NCBI RefSeq assembly: GCF_946887195.1
Contig: NZ_CAMPKE010000001.1
Span: 186,001-250,000, forward strand
DNA from: an uncultured Halomonas sp.
Lineage (GTDB): Bacteria > Pseudomonadota > Gammaproteobacteria > Pseudomonadales > Halomonadaceae
Direction: 5' to 3'
DNA length: 64,000 bases
Shown here piece by piece: positions 1-7,796 of this stretch. A program made the position numbers and the translations under genes. The notes under the pieces were generated by a model that saw nothing but the letters and a program-made list of their open reading frames with translations, was not told the origin of the DNA and did not search any database. The stretch's first letter is position 1. Every line of letters begins with the position of its first letter.

Positions 1-111
1 GGCCCCAATCGCCTGGCCGAGCTGGTTCCCTGGCTGGAGGACGATTACGCCGCGCTGGAGCGCGACTTTCATGCGCTATGGCCCGATCTCAAGCGACAGC
101 TACGGGTTTGA
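1..111 (+). CDS. 3' end of an unidentified gene (partial)
   Basis: An open frame runs from the first base to a TGA at 109-111 and encodes a 36-residue C-terminus rich in acidic and aromatic residues (it contains PWLEDDYAALERD and ends LKRQLRV). It stops 8 bp before the convergent moeA stop codon. I do not recognise the family from this tail. GC-rich codon use like the neighbours and the tight convergent spacing make it likely to be a real gene end. Confidence 0.5.
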   Translation, partial: GPNRLAELVPWLEDDYAALERDFHALWPDLKRQLRV

Positions 112-119
112 CGTCGCGC

Positions 120-1343
120 CTAGCCTTCCACCAGCCACAGGCAATCCAGCCAGTCGCCTTCATGGATCTCGCTATGTTCCGGAATCACCGCCAGGGCATC
201 GGCATCGACACATGACGACAGCACCGCCGAATTCTGGTCGGCGAACGCTTGCGCAACGATGCCCTCCGCCGTGAAATCCAGCATCACCCGCATATAGTGT
301 CGGCGTGCCTGGGTGCGCGTGGCGAAGCCGGCCCGCGCGCGCAGATGGGGCAGCCTGGCGAGAGCGGAGCAACCCAACAACGCACCCATCAACGGCCGCA
401 GATAAATCCAGGCACCGACGAAGCCCGATACCGGATTGCCGGGCAAGCCGACGAAGCGGGCTTCACTATGATCGCCGCGTGCGATACGCCCGAGCGCCAG
501 CGGCTTGCCGGGGCGCATCGCCAGGCGCCACAGGTCCAGTTTTCCAAGCTGCTCCAGCGCACGCTTGACATGATCCTCCTCGCCGACGCTGACGCCGCCG
601 GTGGATACCACGACATCGGCCTGTTCCGCGGCCTGGCGCAGTATCCGGCCGGTGGTTTCGAAGTCGTCGGGTACCGCGGCGATGAATACGATCTCGCCGC
701 CGAACCTCTCCAGCAATCGCTTGAGCATGGGCCGATTGGAGTTGTAGATCTGCCCAGCGGCGAGCGGCTGCCCGGGGTCGACGATCTCATCGCCCGTCGA
801 GAGCAGGGCGATACGCGGGCGGCGGCGTACCGCTACCTCGGTGATACCCTGGCCAGCCAAATGGCCCAGTGCCGCGGCCTCGAGTCGAACGCCGGCAGGG
901 AGCAGAAGGCTGCCGGTGCGCACGTCGCGGCCACGCCGGCGAATGTTGTCGCCCAGCGTCAGAGCGGCGGGGAATCGCACGCCGGCAGCGCATTTTTCGA
1001 CGTTCTCCTGCATGACCACGCAATCGGCACCCGGTGGAATTTCGCCGCCGGTGAAGATACGCGCGCAGCTCCCCGGTTCCAACGGTTGCGGTGGGCTGCC
1101 GGCAGCGACACGCTGGCTGACCGGTAGCTCACGCCCGGCATCCGCCACATGCAGGGCGTAGCCATCCATGGCGCTGTTGTCGGCGGGCGGCACGTCGAGC
1201 CGCGCCGCGACGTCTTCGGCGAGTACGCGCCCGGCGGTTTGAGAAGCGCTCACCCATTCGGCTTCGAGTGGGGACACGCCAGCGAGCATGGCATCGAGCG
1301 CCGCTTCGACGCTCTGCAGATCGGCTTTTTGCATCTCAGCCAT
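120..1343 (-). CDS. moeA: Molybdopterin molybdenumtransferase MoeA
   Basis: Inserts molybdate into adenylylated molybdopterin, the last step of basic molybdenum-cofactor synthesis in the cytoplasm. The 407-residue product is close to the usual ~410. Visible family motifs: PPADNSAMDGYA near residue 60, FTGGEIPPGAD near 105, LSTGDEIV near 190, STGGVSVGEEDHV near 250 and GLPGNPVS near 325. The frame stays open further upstream, but the ATG at 1343 (MAEMQKADL) lies inside the moaB stop region with an 8 bp overlap, so it is the natural start. Last gene of DUF1244-moaB-moeA; it probably serves the formate dehydrogenase encoded just upstream. Confidence 0.95.
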   Translation of the reverse strand: MAEMQKADLQSVEAALDAMLAGVSPLEAEWVSASQTAGRVLAEDVAARLDVPPADNSAMDGYALHVADAGRELPVSQRVAAGSPPQPLEPGSCARIFTGGEIPPGADCVVMQENVEKCAAGVRFPAALTLGDNIRRRGRDVRTGSLLLPAGVRLEAAALGHLAGQGITEVAVRRRPRIALLSTGDEIVDPGQPLAAGQIYNSNRPMLKRLLERFGGEIVFIAAVPDDFETTGRILRQAAEQADVVVSTGGVSVGEEDHVKRALEQLGKLDLWRLAMRPGKPLALGRIARGDHSEARFVGLPGNPVSGFVGAWIYLRPLMGALLGCSALARLPHLRARAGFATRTQARRHYMRVMLDFTAEGIVAQAFADQNSAVLSSCVDADALAVIPEHSEIHEGDWLDCLWLVEG

Positions 1344-1866
1344 GCGTGCCTCGCCCGGGAATGACGAGATTGGCGTAGTTGCAGGGCTTATGCCGGCTAT
1401 CGAGCTGCTCCTGGAGTATTCCATCCCAGGCGGTGCGGCAGGCACCGGTGGAACCGGGCAGGCAGAATACCACCGTGGCATTGGCCAGCCCGCCAAGACA
1501 GCGGCTCTGGATGGTCGAGCTGCCGATTTCCCGCCAGGACAGATGCCGGAACAGCTCGCCGAAGCCTTCGATGCTCTTGTCGAGCAACACGCCGACGGCT
1601 TCCGGCGTCGAGTCGCGCCCGGTGAAACCGGTGCCGCCGGTGGTCAGCACGACCTGGACCCGCGCATCGGCGATCCATTCGGCGACTACCGCGCGAATGC
1701 AGTAGACATCATCGGCGACGATGCGCTTCTCGATGAGCCGGTGGCCCGCCGCGCTGAGACGCTCCACCAACGCCTGCCCTGAACGGTCGGTATCTTCACT
1801 GCGCGTATCGGAGACCGTGAGTACGGCAATATCCAGCGCCACGAAGGCGTCGCGGTCGTCGCTCAT
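1336..1866 (-). CDS. moaB: Molybdenum cofactor biosynthesis protein MoaB
   Basis: MogA/MoaB-family protein that binds or adenylylates molybdopterin before metal insertion. The product is 176 residues (family about 170). Motifs: VLTVSDTRS near the N-terminus, TTGGTGFTGRDSTPEA in the middle and LPGSTGACRTAWDGIL near the C-terminus. The start at 1866 (MSDDRDAF) makes a 4 bp ATGA overlap with the DUF1244 gene; the frame extends upstream but that stretch has no family similarity. Overlaps at both ends indicate translational coupling with moeA. Confidence 0.95.
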   Translation of the reverse strand: MSDDRDAFVALDIAVLTVSDTRSEDTDRSGQALVERLSAAGHRLIEKRIVADDVYCIRAVVAEWIADARVQVVLTTGGTGFTGRDSTPEAVGVLLDKSIEGFGELFRHLSWREIGSSTIQSRCLGGLANATVVFCLPGSTGACRTAWDGILQEQLDSRHKPCNYANLVIPGRGTHG

Positions 1867-2177
1867 GGGCGTCCCTTGTTCTGGTTGCGAGCCTCGAGCG
1901 CAGCCAGTTGCTCCGGCGTGGCAGGGGCCTGGTATTTGTCTTTCCATTCGCTATAGGGCATGCGATAGACGTATTCCCGCGCCGCGTCGTAGTCGAGTTC
2001 AGCGCCGCGCTCGTCGGCGGCGGCAACCAGCCACTTGGAGAGGCAGTTGCGGCAGAAATCGGCAAGGATCATCAAGTCGATGTTCTGCACGTCCTTGTTG
2101 GCATCGAGATGCGCGAGCAGGCGCCGGAAGGCGGCGGCTTCGAGTTCGGTGCGGGTTGCATCATCTAGATCGTGCAT
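1863..2177 (-). CDS. DUF1244 family protein
   Basis: A 104-residue cytoplasmic protein of unknown function with the DUF1244 signature NKDVQNIDLMILADFCRNC followed by LSKW, and a downstream EYVYRMPYSEWK segment. DUF1244 proteins are common in proteobacteria; the paired cysteines in FCRNC could bind metal, but that is inference. The start at 2177 (MHDLDDATR) leaves a short leader after the formate dehydrogenase terminator. It is the first gene of the moaB-moeA operon, which is suggestive but not proof of a molybdenum role. Confidence 0.85.
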   Translation of the reverse strand: MHDLDDATRTELEAAAFRRLLAHLDANKDVQNIDLMILADFCRNCLSKWLVAAADERGAELDYDAAREYVYRMPYSEWKDKYQAPATPEQLAALEARNQNKGRP

Positions 2178-2228
2178 GGCGGCAGGGCTCTCCCGGTAAG
2201 GTTTCGATTGATCTCCAGCATAACAAAA

Positions 2229-2256
2229 GACACCGCCCGTGGGCGGTGTCGTGAGC
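2229..2256 (-). terminator. Rho-independent terminator of the formate dehydrogenase operon
   Basis: A perfect 10 bp inverted repeat (arms GACACCGCCC and GGGCGGTGTC, 2-base loop as written) at 2229-2250. Read on the minus strand it is followed by a T-rich tail. It lies 21 bp past the cytochrome b subunit stop and before the DUF1244 gene, so it separates the fdh operon from the moaB-moeA operon. Confidence 0.8.
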
Positions 2257-2271
2257 GCTTGAAGGTGCGAT

Positions 2272-3327
2272 TCAATTAGGCCGCTGAGCGGTTGCCGTAT
2301 CGTCATCGGCAGCCTTGCCCTGTGCCGCCTCGGGGGCCCTGTTCTTGACCTCGTCGTACCAGAGATTGTGATGCTGTTTGGCCCAGGTCTCATCGACGTA
2401 GCCCGTTTTCATGCCCTCGAAGGCGCCTTCCGTGCCCAGCGTGCCGATATAGATATGCCCGAGAGCCACCGCCACCAGGCCCAGCGAGCCGATGCCATGA
2501 ATGATATTGGCCCATTGCATGGTATCGCGGCCTTGATTGAAGTTGGGAAAATCCATGACCAGGCCGCTGATCACCACCAGCAGGCCGACCGTGGCCAGCA
2601 GCCAGTACCAGCCTTTCTCGCCGGCGTTGGCGAAGCCGGCGTCGGGGTGCGCCTTGCCGAACATGCCGCCGCCTTTCTTGAGCCACGTCCAATCGTGCTT
2701 CTTGGGCAGATTGATGGTCAGCCACTTGGCCAGCACCAGGATCAGCATGATGCCGAACAGCGGACCTAGGTAGTTATGCACGATCTTGGTGCCCGAGATC
2801 ATCGGTGCCCAGAAACCATTGCCGAACAGCGGCTGGAAAACGAACTTGCCGTACATCAGGTTCAGCCCGGTCAGTGCCAGGGCGATGAACAGGCAGGCCA
2901 GCGTCCAGTGCATGGCGCGCTCGACCGCGGTCCAGCGCAGCAGCTTGCGCCCGCTTCGCGGCTCGTCGAGCTTGTTCTTGCCGACAATCAAATAGAAGAT
3001 CACCAGCACCGCCAGCATGCCGCCGATGGCGATCAGCCCACCGGGCGAGATCCAGCGATTGCGTATCTGGCGCCAATACTCGCCGCTGGGGTTGATCAGG
3101 CCATAGGTGGAGTCGGCGCGACTGTCGATGAAATCCTCACCGTTCTTGACCGCTCGCCAGGTGTCGGCGGTAACCCCACCGACCGCCTGGCTGATCTCGC
3201 CCTGCGCACTCCAGCCTTCAGTGCCTTGCTCCTGAGCCAAGGCGGCGGGGGACGCCAGTATCAGCATCAGCGGCAACACCGCCACCAGGCACAGCAGGCG
3301 CCGGAGGTGCTTCGTCAGCCTATCCAT
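2272..3327 (-). CDS. Formate dehydrogenase gamma subunit (cytochrome b)
   Basis: Membrane cytochrome b subunit that passes electrons from the periplasmic formate dehydrogenase to the quinone pool. The 351-residue product has a cleavable-looking N-terminal signal (LLCLVAVLPLMLILASPAALA), a periplasmic stretch, then four or more hydrophobic segments. Candidate heme histidines are in AMHWTLACLF, KIVHNYLGPLFG, IIHGIGSLG and ALGHIYIG. The start at 3327 follows an AGGCAAG-type site. It is longer than E. coli FdnI (about 217) because of the N-terminal periplasmic extension, as in FdhC-type subunits. Last gene of the operon. Confidence 0.9.
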   Translation of the reverse strand: MDRLTKHLRRLLCLVAVLPLMLILASPAALAQEQGTEGWSAQGEISQAVGGVTADTWRAVKNGEDFIDSRADSTYGLINPSGEYWRQIRNRWISPGGLIAIGGMLAVLVIFYLIVGKNKLDEPRSGRKLLRWTAVERAMHWTLACLFIALALTGLNLMYGKFVFQPLFGNGFWAPMISGTKIVHNYLGPLFGIMLILVLAKWLTINLPKKHDWTWLKKGGGMFGKAHPDAGFANAGEKGWYWLLATVGLLVVISGLVMDFPNFNQGRDTMQWANIIHGIGSLGLVAVALGHIYIGTLGTEGAFEGMKTGYVDETWAKQHHNLWYDEVKNRAPEAAQGKAADDDTATAQRPN

Positions 3328-3338
3328 GACTTGCCTCC

Positions 3339-3980
3339 TTACCCTTGGCGGGTCGCATCGTAATAGCCTTGATTGTTGAAGGAGCCATTGGAGACATCCG
3401 GCGTCGGCCGCCCATCGAGTTCCGACCAGGCGCCATCCTCGTGACCACGGTATACGACGCGCTGACGGAAGATATCGGCCACGGTCTGCGCATCGCCGGC
3501 CAGCAGCGCCTTGGTCGAGCACATCTCGGCACACAGCGGCAGCTTGCCTTCGGCGATGCGATTGGCACCGTATTTCTCGTACTCCTCTTCCTTGGTTTCG
3601 GCGGGACCGCCGGCGCAGAACGTGCACTTGTCCATCTTGCCGCGCTCGCCGAACGCGCTCTGCTGCGGGAACTGCGGAGCACCGAATGGGCAGGCATACA
3701 GGCAATAGCCGCAACCGATGCATAGATCCTTGTCATGCAGCACGATGCCGTCGTCGGTCTTGTAGAAGCAGTCGGTAGGGCACACGGCCATGCAGGGTGC
3801 ATCGTCGCAGTGCATGCAGGCCACCGAGATCGAAACCTCGCTGGGCTCACCATCGTTGAGCGTGACGACACGGCGGCGCTGAATGCCCCACGGCGTCTCG
3901 TTGGCATTCTTGCAGGCGGTGACGCAACCGTTGCACTCGATGCAGCGTTCGGCGTCGCACATGAATTTCATCTGGGCCAT
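3339..3980 (-). CDS. Formate dehydrogenase beta subunit (four-cluster ferredoxin)
   Basis: Electron-transfer subunit linking the molybdenum subunit to the cytochrome b subunit. The 213-residue protein has the four cysteine groups of the DMSO-reductase beta-subunit family: CIECNGCVTAC near residue 14, CMHCDDAPCMAVCP near 58, CIGCGYCLYACP near 91, and CTFC with CAEMC in the C-terminal third. It is shorter than E. coli FdnH (about 294) and lacks that protein's C-terminal membrane helix. It lies 11 bp before the gamma gene and 65 bp after alpha. Confidence 0.93.
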   Translation of the reverse strand: MAQMKFMCDAERCIECNGCVTACKNANETPWGIQRRRVVTLNDGEPSEVSISVACMHCDDAPCMAVCPTDCFYKTDDGIVLHDKDLCIGCGYCLYACPFGAPQFPQQSAFGERGKMDKCTFCAGGPAETKEEEYEKYGANRIAEGKLPLCAEMCSTKALLAGDAQTVADIFRQRVVYRGHEDGAWSELDGRPTPDVSNGSFNNQGYYDATRQG

Positions 3981-4045
3981 GGTGTTCTCCTTGTCCCCGC
4001 GTGGGGCACTGGGCTCCACGCGGGTTTCGCTGTCGGGTCAGGTCG

Positions 4046-6898
4046 TCAGGCTTTTTCGATTCGGCACAGGGTGCATTTGGTTTCCTGCATCTGCGTCACC
4101 CGATCGTAGCCGTAGGTGGTTGCCGTATTGGCCGCCTCGCCGACCACGTAGGGCGACGCTCCCTCGGGATACTTGGCGGTCAGATCCTCGCCCTGGAACA
4201 TGCCGCCGAAGTGGAACGGCATGAATACCGTATCGGGGCCGACTCGCGGCGTGACCATGGCCTTGACCCTGACACGCCCACCTTCGGCGCCTTCGACCCA
4301 GACCATGTTGCCGTCCTGAATGCCCAGGTCGTTGGCCAGCTTGGGATTGATCTCGACGAACATCTCCTGCTGCAACTCGGCCAGCCAGGCCATCGAGCGG
4401 GTTTCCTCGCCGCCACCCTCGTACTCGACCATACGCCCGGAAGTCAGAATGATCGGGTAGCGATCGCTGAAGTCCTGCTCCTGAATCGAGCGATACAGCG
4501 TTGGCAGTCGATTGAACGACTCGACGTCCTCCCAGGTGGGGAACTTCTCGACCAGATCGCGACGGCTGGTGTAAATCGGCTCGCGGTGTTTGGGAATCGG
4601 GTCGGGGAAGGTCCACACTTCGCAGCGCGCCTTGGCATTGCCGAACGGCGCGCAACCGTGCTCGATGGATACCCGCTGAATACCGCCGGAGAGGTCGGTC
4701 TTCCAGTTCTGTCCTTCGGCGGCGGCTTTCTCGGCCTCGGTCAGATCGTCCCACCAGCCGAGCTGCTTGAGCATGTCGGCGGTGAATTCCGGATAACCGT
4801 CGTGGATTTCGGAACCCTGGCTTGCCACGCCATCGGCAAGCAGGTTCACGCCGTTACGCTCGACGCCGAAACGTGCACGGAAGGTCAAACCGCCTTCTTT
4901 CACGGGCTTGCTCATGTCATAGAGCAATGGTGTGCCGGGATGACCGAACTCGGCGGTGCCCCAGCAGGGCCACGGCAGGCCGTAATACTCGCCATCGACC
5001 GGACCGCCGACCGCTTGCATGGTATGGAAATCGAAGGTGTGCCAGTTCTTCTGGTGAGTCTTGAGGCGCTCGGGGCTCTGCCCGGTATAGCCGACCACCC
5101 ACATGCCGCGATTGAATTCGCGAGTGATGTCCTCGACCAGCGGCTCGGTGCCGTTGACCTGAATGTTCTTGAACATCTGATCGGCGAAGCCGAGTTTCTT
5201 GGCCAGCAGATACATGATCTCGTGGTCGGGACGCGACTCGAACCCCGGCTCGATGACCCGGTCGCGCCACTGCAGCGCGCGGTTGGTCGCCGTTACGCTG
5301 CCCGAGGTCTCGAACTGGGTCGCCGCCGGCAGCAGGTAGACGCCATCGGTGCGATCGTGCATGACCGAGGCGACGGTCGGGTAGGGGTCGACCACCACCA
5401 TCATTTCCAACTGATTCATGGCTTTCTTCATTTCGGTGCCGCGGGTCTGCGAATTGACCGCGTGGCCCCAATAGAACATCGCCTTGAGCTTGCTGCGCTG
5501 GGCGATCTGCTCTTCGTCCTCGAGCACGCCATCGATCCACCGCGACACCGTGATGCCGTTGGTGTACATCGGCTTGCCATCTGCGTATTCGGTCTGGTCG
5601 AAGCGGTTCTTCATCCACTCGTAGTCGACGTCCCAGACCTTGCCCCAGTGCTGCCAGGCGCCTTCGGTCAGGCCGTAGTAGCCGGGCAGCGAATGCGACA
5701 TCAGGCCCATGTCGGTCGCGCCCTGAACGTTGTCGTGGCCGCGGAAGATGTTCGCACCGCCGCCGGAAACGCCAAGGTTGCCCAGTGCCAGCTCGAGGAT
5801 GCAGTAGGCACGGGTATTGTTGTTACCGGTGGAGTGCTGGGTACCGCCCATGCACCACACCACGCAGCCCGGGCGGTTATCGGCCAGCCGCTTGGCGACA
5901 TCGTACATGTCGGCTTCGGGTACGCCGGTCACCGATTCGACGACGGCCGGCGTGTAGTTGGCGACCTCGGCACGCACCATGTCCATGCCGTAAACGCGCT
6001 GCTCGATGAACTGGCGATCCTCCCAGCCATTCTCGAAGATGTGCCACAGCAGGCCCCAGATATAGGCCACGTCCGAGCCGGGGCGAATGCGCACGTACTT
6101 GTTGGCCTTGGCGGCGGTGCGAGTGAAGCGCGGGTCGGCGACGATGATATTGGCGTTGTTGCGCTCCTTGGCCAGCAGGATGTGCTGCATGGCCACCGGG
6201 TGCGCTTCGCAGGGGTTGGAGCCGATGAACAGCATCGAACGGCTGTTCTGCATGTCGTTGAGCGAATTGGTCATCGCCCCGAAGCCCCAGGTATTGGCGA
6301 CCCCGGCCACGGTGGTGGAGTGGCAGATACGCGCCTGGTGATCGGTGTTGTTGGTGCCGAACAGGGCAGCGAACTTGCGTAATAGATAAGCCTGCTCGTT
6401 GCTGAACTTGGCCGAGCCCAGCCAGTAGACGCTATCCGGGCCGTACTGATCGGTGAGCTCGAGCACCTTGTCGCCGATCTCGTCGATCGCCTGCTCCCAG
6501 GAGAGCCGCTTCCATTCGCCGCCCTCGAGCTTCATCGGGTACTTGAGACGCCGCACGGAGTGCCCATGCTCACGCAGCGATGCGCCCTTGGCGCAGTGGG
6601 CGCCACGGTTGACGGGGTGATCGAAGGCGGGCTCCTGCTTGGTCCAGACGCCTTCCTGAACCTCGGCATAAACGCCGCAGCCCACCGAGCAGTGCGAACA
6701 GATGGTGCGCTTGGTTTCGACCGGGGCCTCGGAGACGGCGGTTTTTTCCTGTGCCTGGGCACGCCGCATCATGGTGTTGCCCATGAAGCCGGCAGCAGCC
6801 AGGCCACCGGTGGCAGCGCCACTGCGTTGGAGGAATTGACGACGCGAGATACCCAGCCCCTGGCCGGCCGGCTGCGCGGATTTACGGGTCAGACGCAT
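4046..6898 (-). CDS. Formate dehydrogenase alpha subunit, Tat-exported, cysteine type
   Basis: Catalytic molybdopterin subunit oxidising formate to CO2 on the periplasmic side. The 950-residue product begins with a twin-arginine signal (SRRQFLQ at 18-24), then a 4Fe-4S motif (C67, C70, C74, C102) and the molybdopterin oxidoreductase and dinucleotide-binding domains. At the position of selenocysteine in E. coli FdnG (motif R-V-U-H) this protein has Cys192 in ARICHS, and the codon is TGC, so no recoding is needed. It needs MoeA/MoaB cofactor and FdhD sulfuration, both encoded nearby. First of alpha-beta-gamma in the operon. Confidence 0.95.
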   Translation of the reverse strand: MRLTRKSAQPAGQGLGISRRQFLQRSGAATGGLAAAGFMGNTMMRRAQAQEKTAVSEAPVETKRTICSHCSVGCGVYAEVQEGVWTKQEPAFDHPVNRGAHCAKGASLREHGHSVRRLKYPMKLEGGEWKRLSWEQAIDEIGDKVLELTDQYGPDSVYWLGSAKFSNEQAYLLRKFAALFGTNNTDHQARICHSTTVAGVANTWGFGAMTNSLNDMQNSRSMLFIGSNPCEAHPVAMQHILLAKERNNANIIVADPRFTRTAAKANKYVRIRPGSDVAYIWGLLWHIFENGWEDRQFIEQRVYGMDMVRAEVANYTPAVVESVTGVPEADMYDVAKRLADNRPGCVVWCMGGTQHSTGNNNTRAYCILELALGNLGVSGGGANIFRGHDNVQGATDMGLMSHSLPGYYGLTEGAWQHWGKVWDVDYEWMKNRFDQTEYADGKPMYTNGITVSRWIDGVLEDEEQIAQRSKLKAMFYWGHAVNSQTRGTEMKKAMNQLEMMVVVDPYPTVASVMHDRTDGVYLLPAATQFETSGSVTATNRALQWRDRVIEPGFESRPDHEIMYLLAKKLGFADQMFKNIQVNGTEPLVEDITREFNRGMWVVGYTGQSPERLKTHQKNWHTFDFHTMQAVGGPVDGEYYGLPWPCWGTAEFGHPGTPLLYDMSKPVKEGGLTFRARFGVERNGVNLLADGVASQGSEIHDGYPEFTADMLKQLGWWDDLTEAEKAAAEGQNWKTDLSGGIQRVSIEHGCAPFGNAKARCEVWTFPDPIPKHREPIYTSRRDLVEKFPTWEDVESFNRLPTLYRSIQEQDFSDRYPIILTSGRMVEYEGGGEETRSMAWLAELQQEMFVEINPKLANDLGIQDGNMVWVEGAEGGRVRVKAMVTPRVGPDTVFMPFHFGGMFQGEDLTAKYPEGASPYVVGEAANTATTYGYDRVTQMQETKCTLCRIEKA

Positions 6899-6925
6899 GA
6901 TGACGCTCCTCTTACCGGTGTGGCG

Positions 6926-7144
6926 CTAGTCGCGCAGGGTGGCGTAGAAAGCACGCACGTGATCGGTTTCGCGGTAGTGCGTATCCGGGGCGGCGGTCGT
7001 CGCCGCGTCGCTGCCCTGATCGGCCTGAGCGAAAGTGACATGACCCATGCTCGCCGCGGCACCCACGGCGGCGGTACCCAACCCAAAATTACGCAAAAAA
7101 CGGCGGCGCTGAGGATTGTCAGCCGTGCTCGATGTCTTGCCCAT
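6926..7144 (-). CDS. Small twin-arginine signal protein (FdhX-like)
   Basis: A 72-residue protein that is little more than a Tat signal: RRRFLRNFG near residue 14, a short Ala/Gly-rich hydrophobic run, then about 35 polar residues with no cysteines. Similar small proteins are regularly encoded directly before formate dehydrogenase alpha genes; their role is unsettled, perhaps helping assembly or export of the complex. It lies 27 bp before the alpha gene and 19 bp after the TorD-like gene, clearly in the same operon. Confidence 0.85.
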   Translation of the reverse strand: MGKTSSTADNPQRRRFLRNFGLGTAAVGAAASMGHVTFAQADQGSDAATTAAPDTHYRETDHVRAFYATLRD

Positions 7145-7163
7145 GATCCTTCTCCTCGGGTCG

Positions 7164-7796
7164 TTACAGTCGTTGTTGTCGATGTGCTGGCTGGGCGGGG
7201 TCGATCAATCGCAGCGTGTCGCCCACCTCGTCCAGCATGTGCTGATCCTGCTGTAGAAATGCATGCCCCAATTGGCCGACGCTGGCGTAGAAGGGGGTAT
7301 CCACCGTCGCCAGATCGGTCATGAAATCGAGCCCCCACGGCGCCAGATGGCGCGCGAAGAAGCGGCCCTGTTCGGCGGGTTCGGCTTCGATCAGCATCGC
7401 CATGACTTCGCACAGGGCGGCGAAATGGTCCTCGGGCTCCTTGACATCGGGCGCGCGTTCGAAGCCGAGGCGCTGTAGATCCTGGCGCAGCTCGACCAAG
7501 GGCAGCTCCATCAGCGAGCCGGTCAGGTACCAGGAGGCGTAAGGCGTAAGCTCACCCTGAATGACACCGATCAAGTGCCGAAAGTGCGCCCGCTCGAGCG
7601 GCTCCGGCTGGGTATTGGCCGCGGCCAGCGCCAGCGCCGCCCAATGGGCTTTCAGTTCACCGGCATCATCCATCGCCTCGAGACCCGCCAGGAAATCGAG
7701 CAGGTCGCCATCCGGCGCTTCGCGCACCAACCGTGCCAATAGTCGGTAGACATCGGCCCGCAAGGCATCGTATTCGGCGATTGGCGGCATGTTCAT
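7164..7796 (-). CDS. TorD/DmsD-family molybdoenzyme chaperone
   Basis: All-helical cytoplasmic chaperone of the TorD family, predicted to hold the formate dehydrogenase alpha apoprotein or its Tat signal until cofactor insertion. The 210-residue product has the family's ADVYRLLARL start, a central YASWYLTGSLM segment and a late EPEDHFAALCEVMAMLI region matching the conserved E-P-x-D-H motif. The ATG at 7796 overlaps the upstream ferredoxin-like gene stop by 4 bp; the longer open frame upstream is the shadow of that gene. Confidence 0.88.
   Translation of the reverse strand: MNMPPIAEYDALRADVYRLLARLVREAPDGDLLDFLAGLEAMDDAGELKAHWAALALAAANTQPEPLERAHFRHLIGVIQGELTPYASWYLTGSLMELPLVELRQDLQRLGFERAPDVKEPEDHFAALCEVMAMLIEAEPAEQGRFFARHLAPWGLDFMTDLATVDTPFYASVGQLGHAFLQQDQHMLDEVGDTLRLIDPAQPAHRQQRL

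Noticed and set aside
6323..6325. Selenocysteine codon in the formate dehydrogenase
   Set aside because: The codon on the minus strand is TGC, an ordinary cysteine.
4001..6382. 793-codon open frame on the plus strand opposite the formate dehydrogenase alpha gene
   Set aside because: It is antisense to a gene with complete Tat, Fe-S and molybdopterin motifs; high-GC codon structure opens mirror frames, and the translation matches no family I know.
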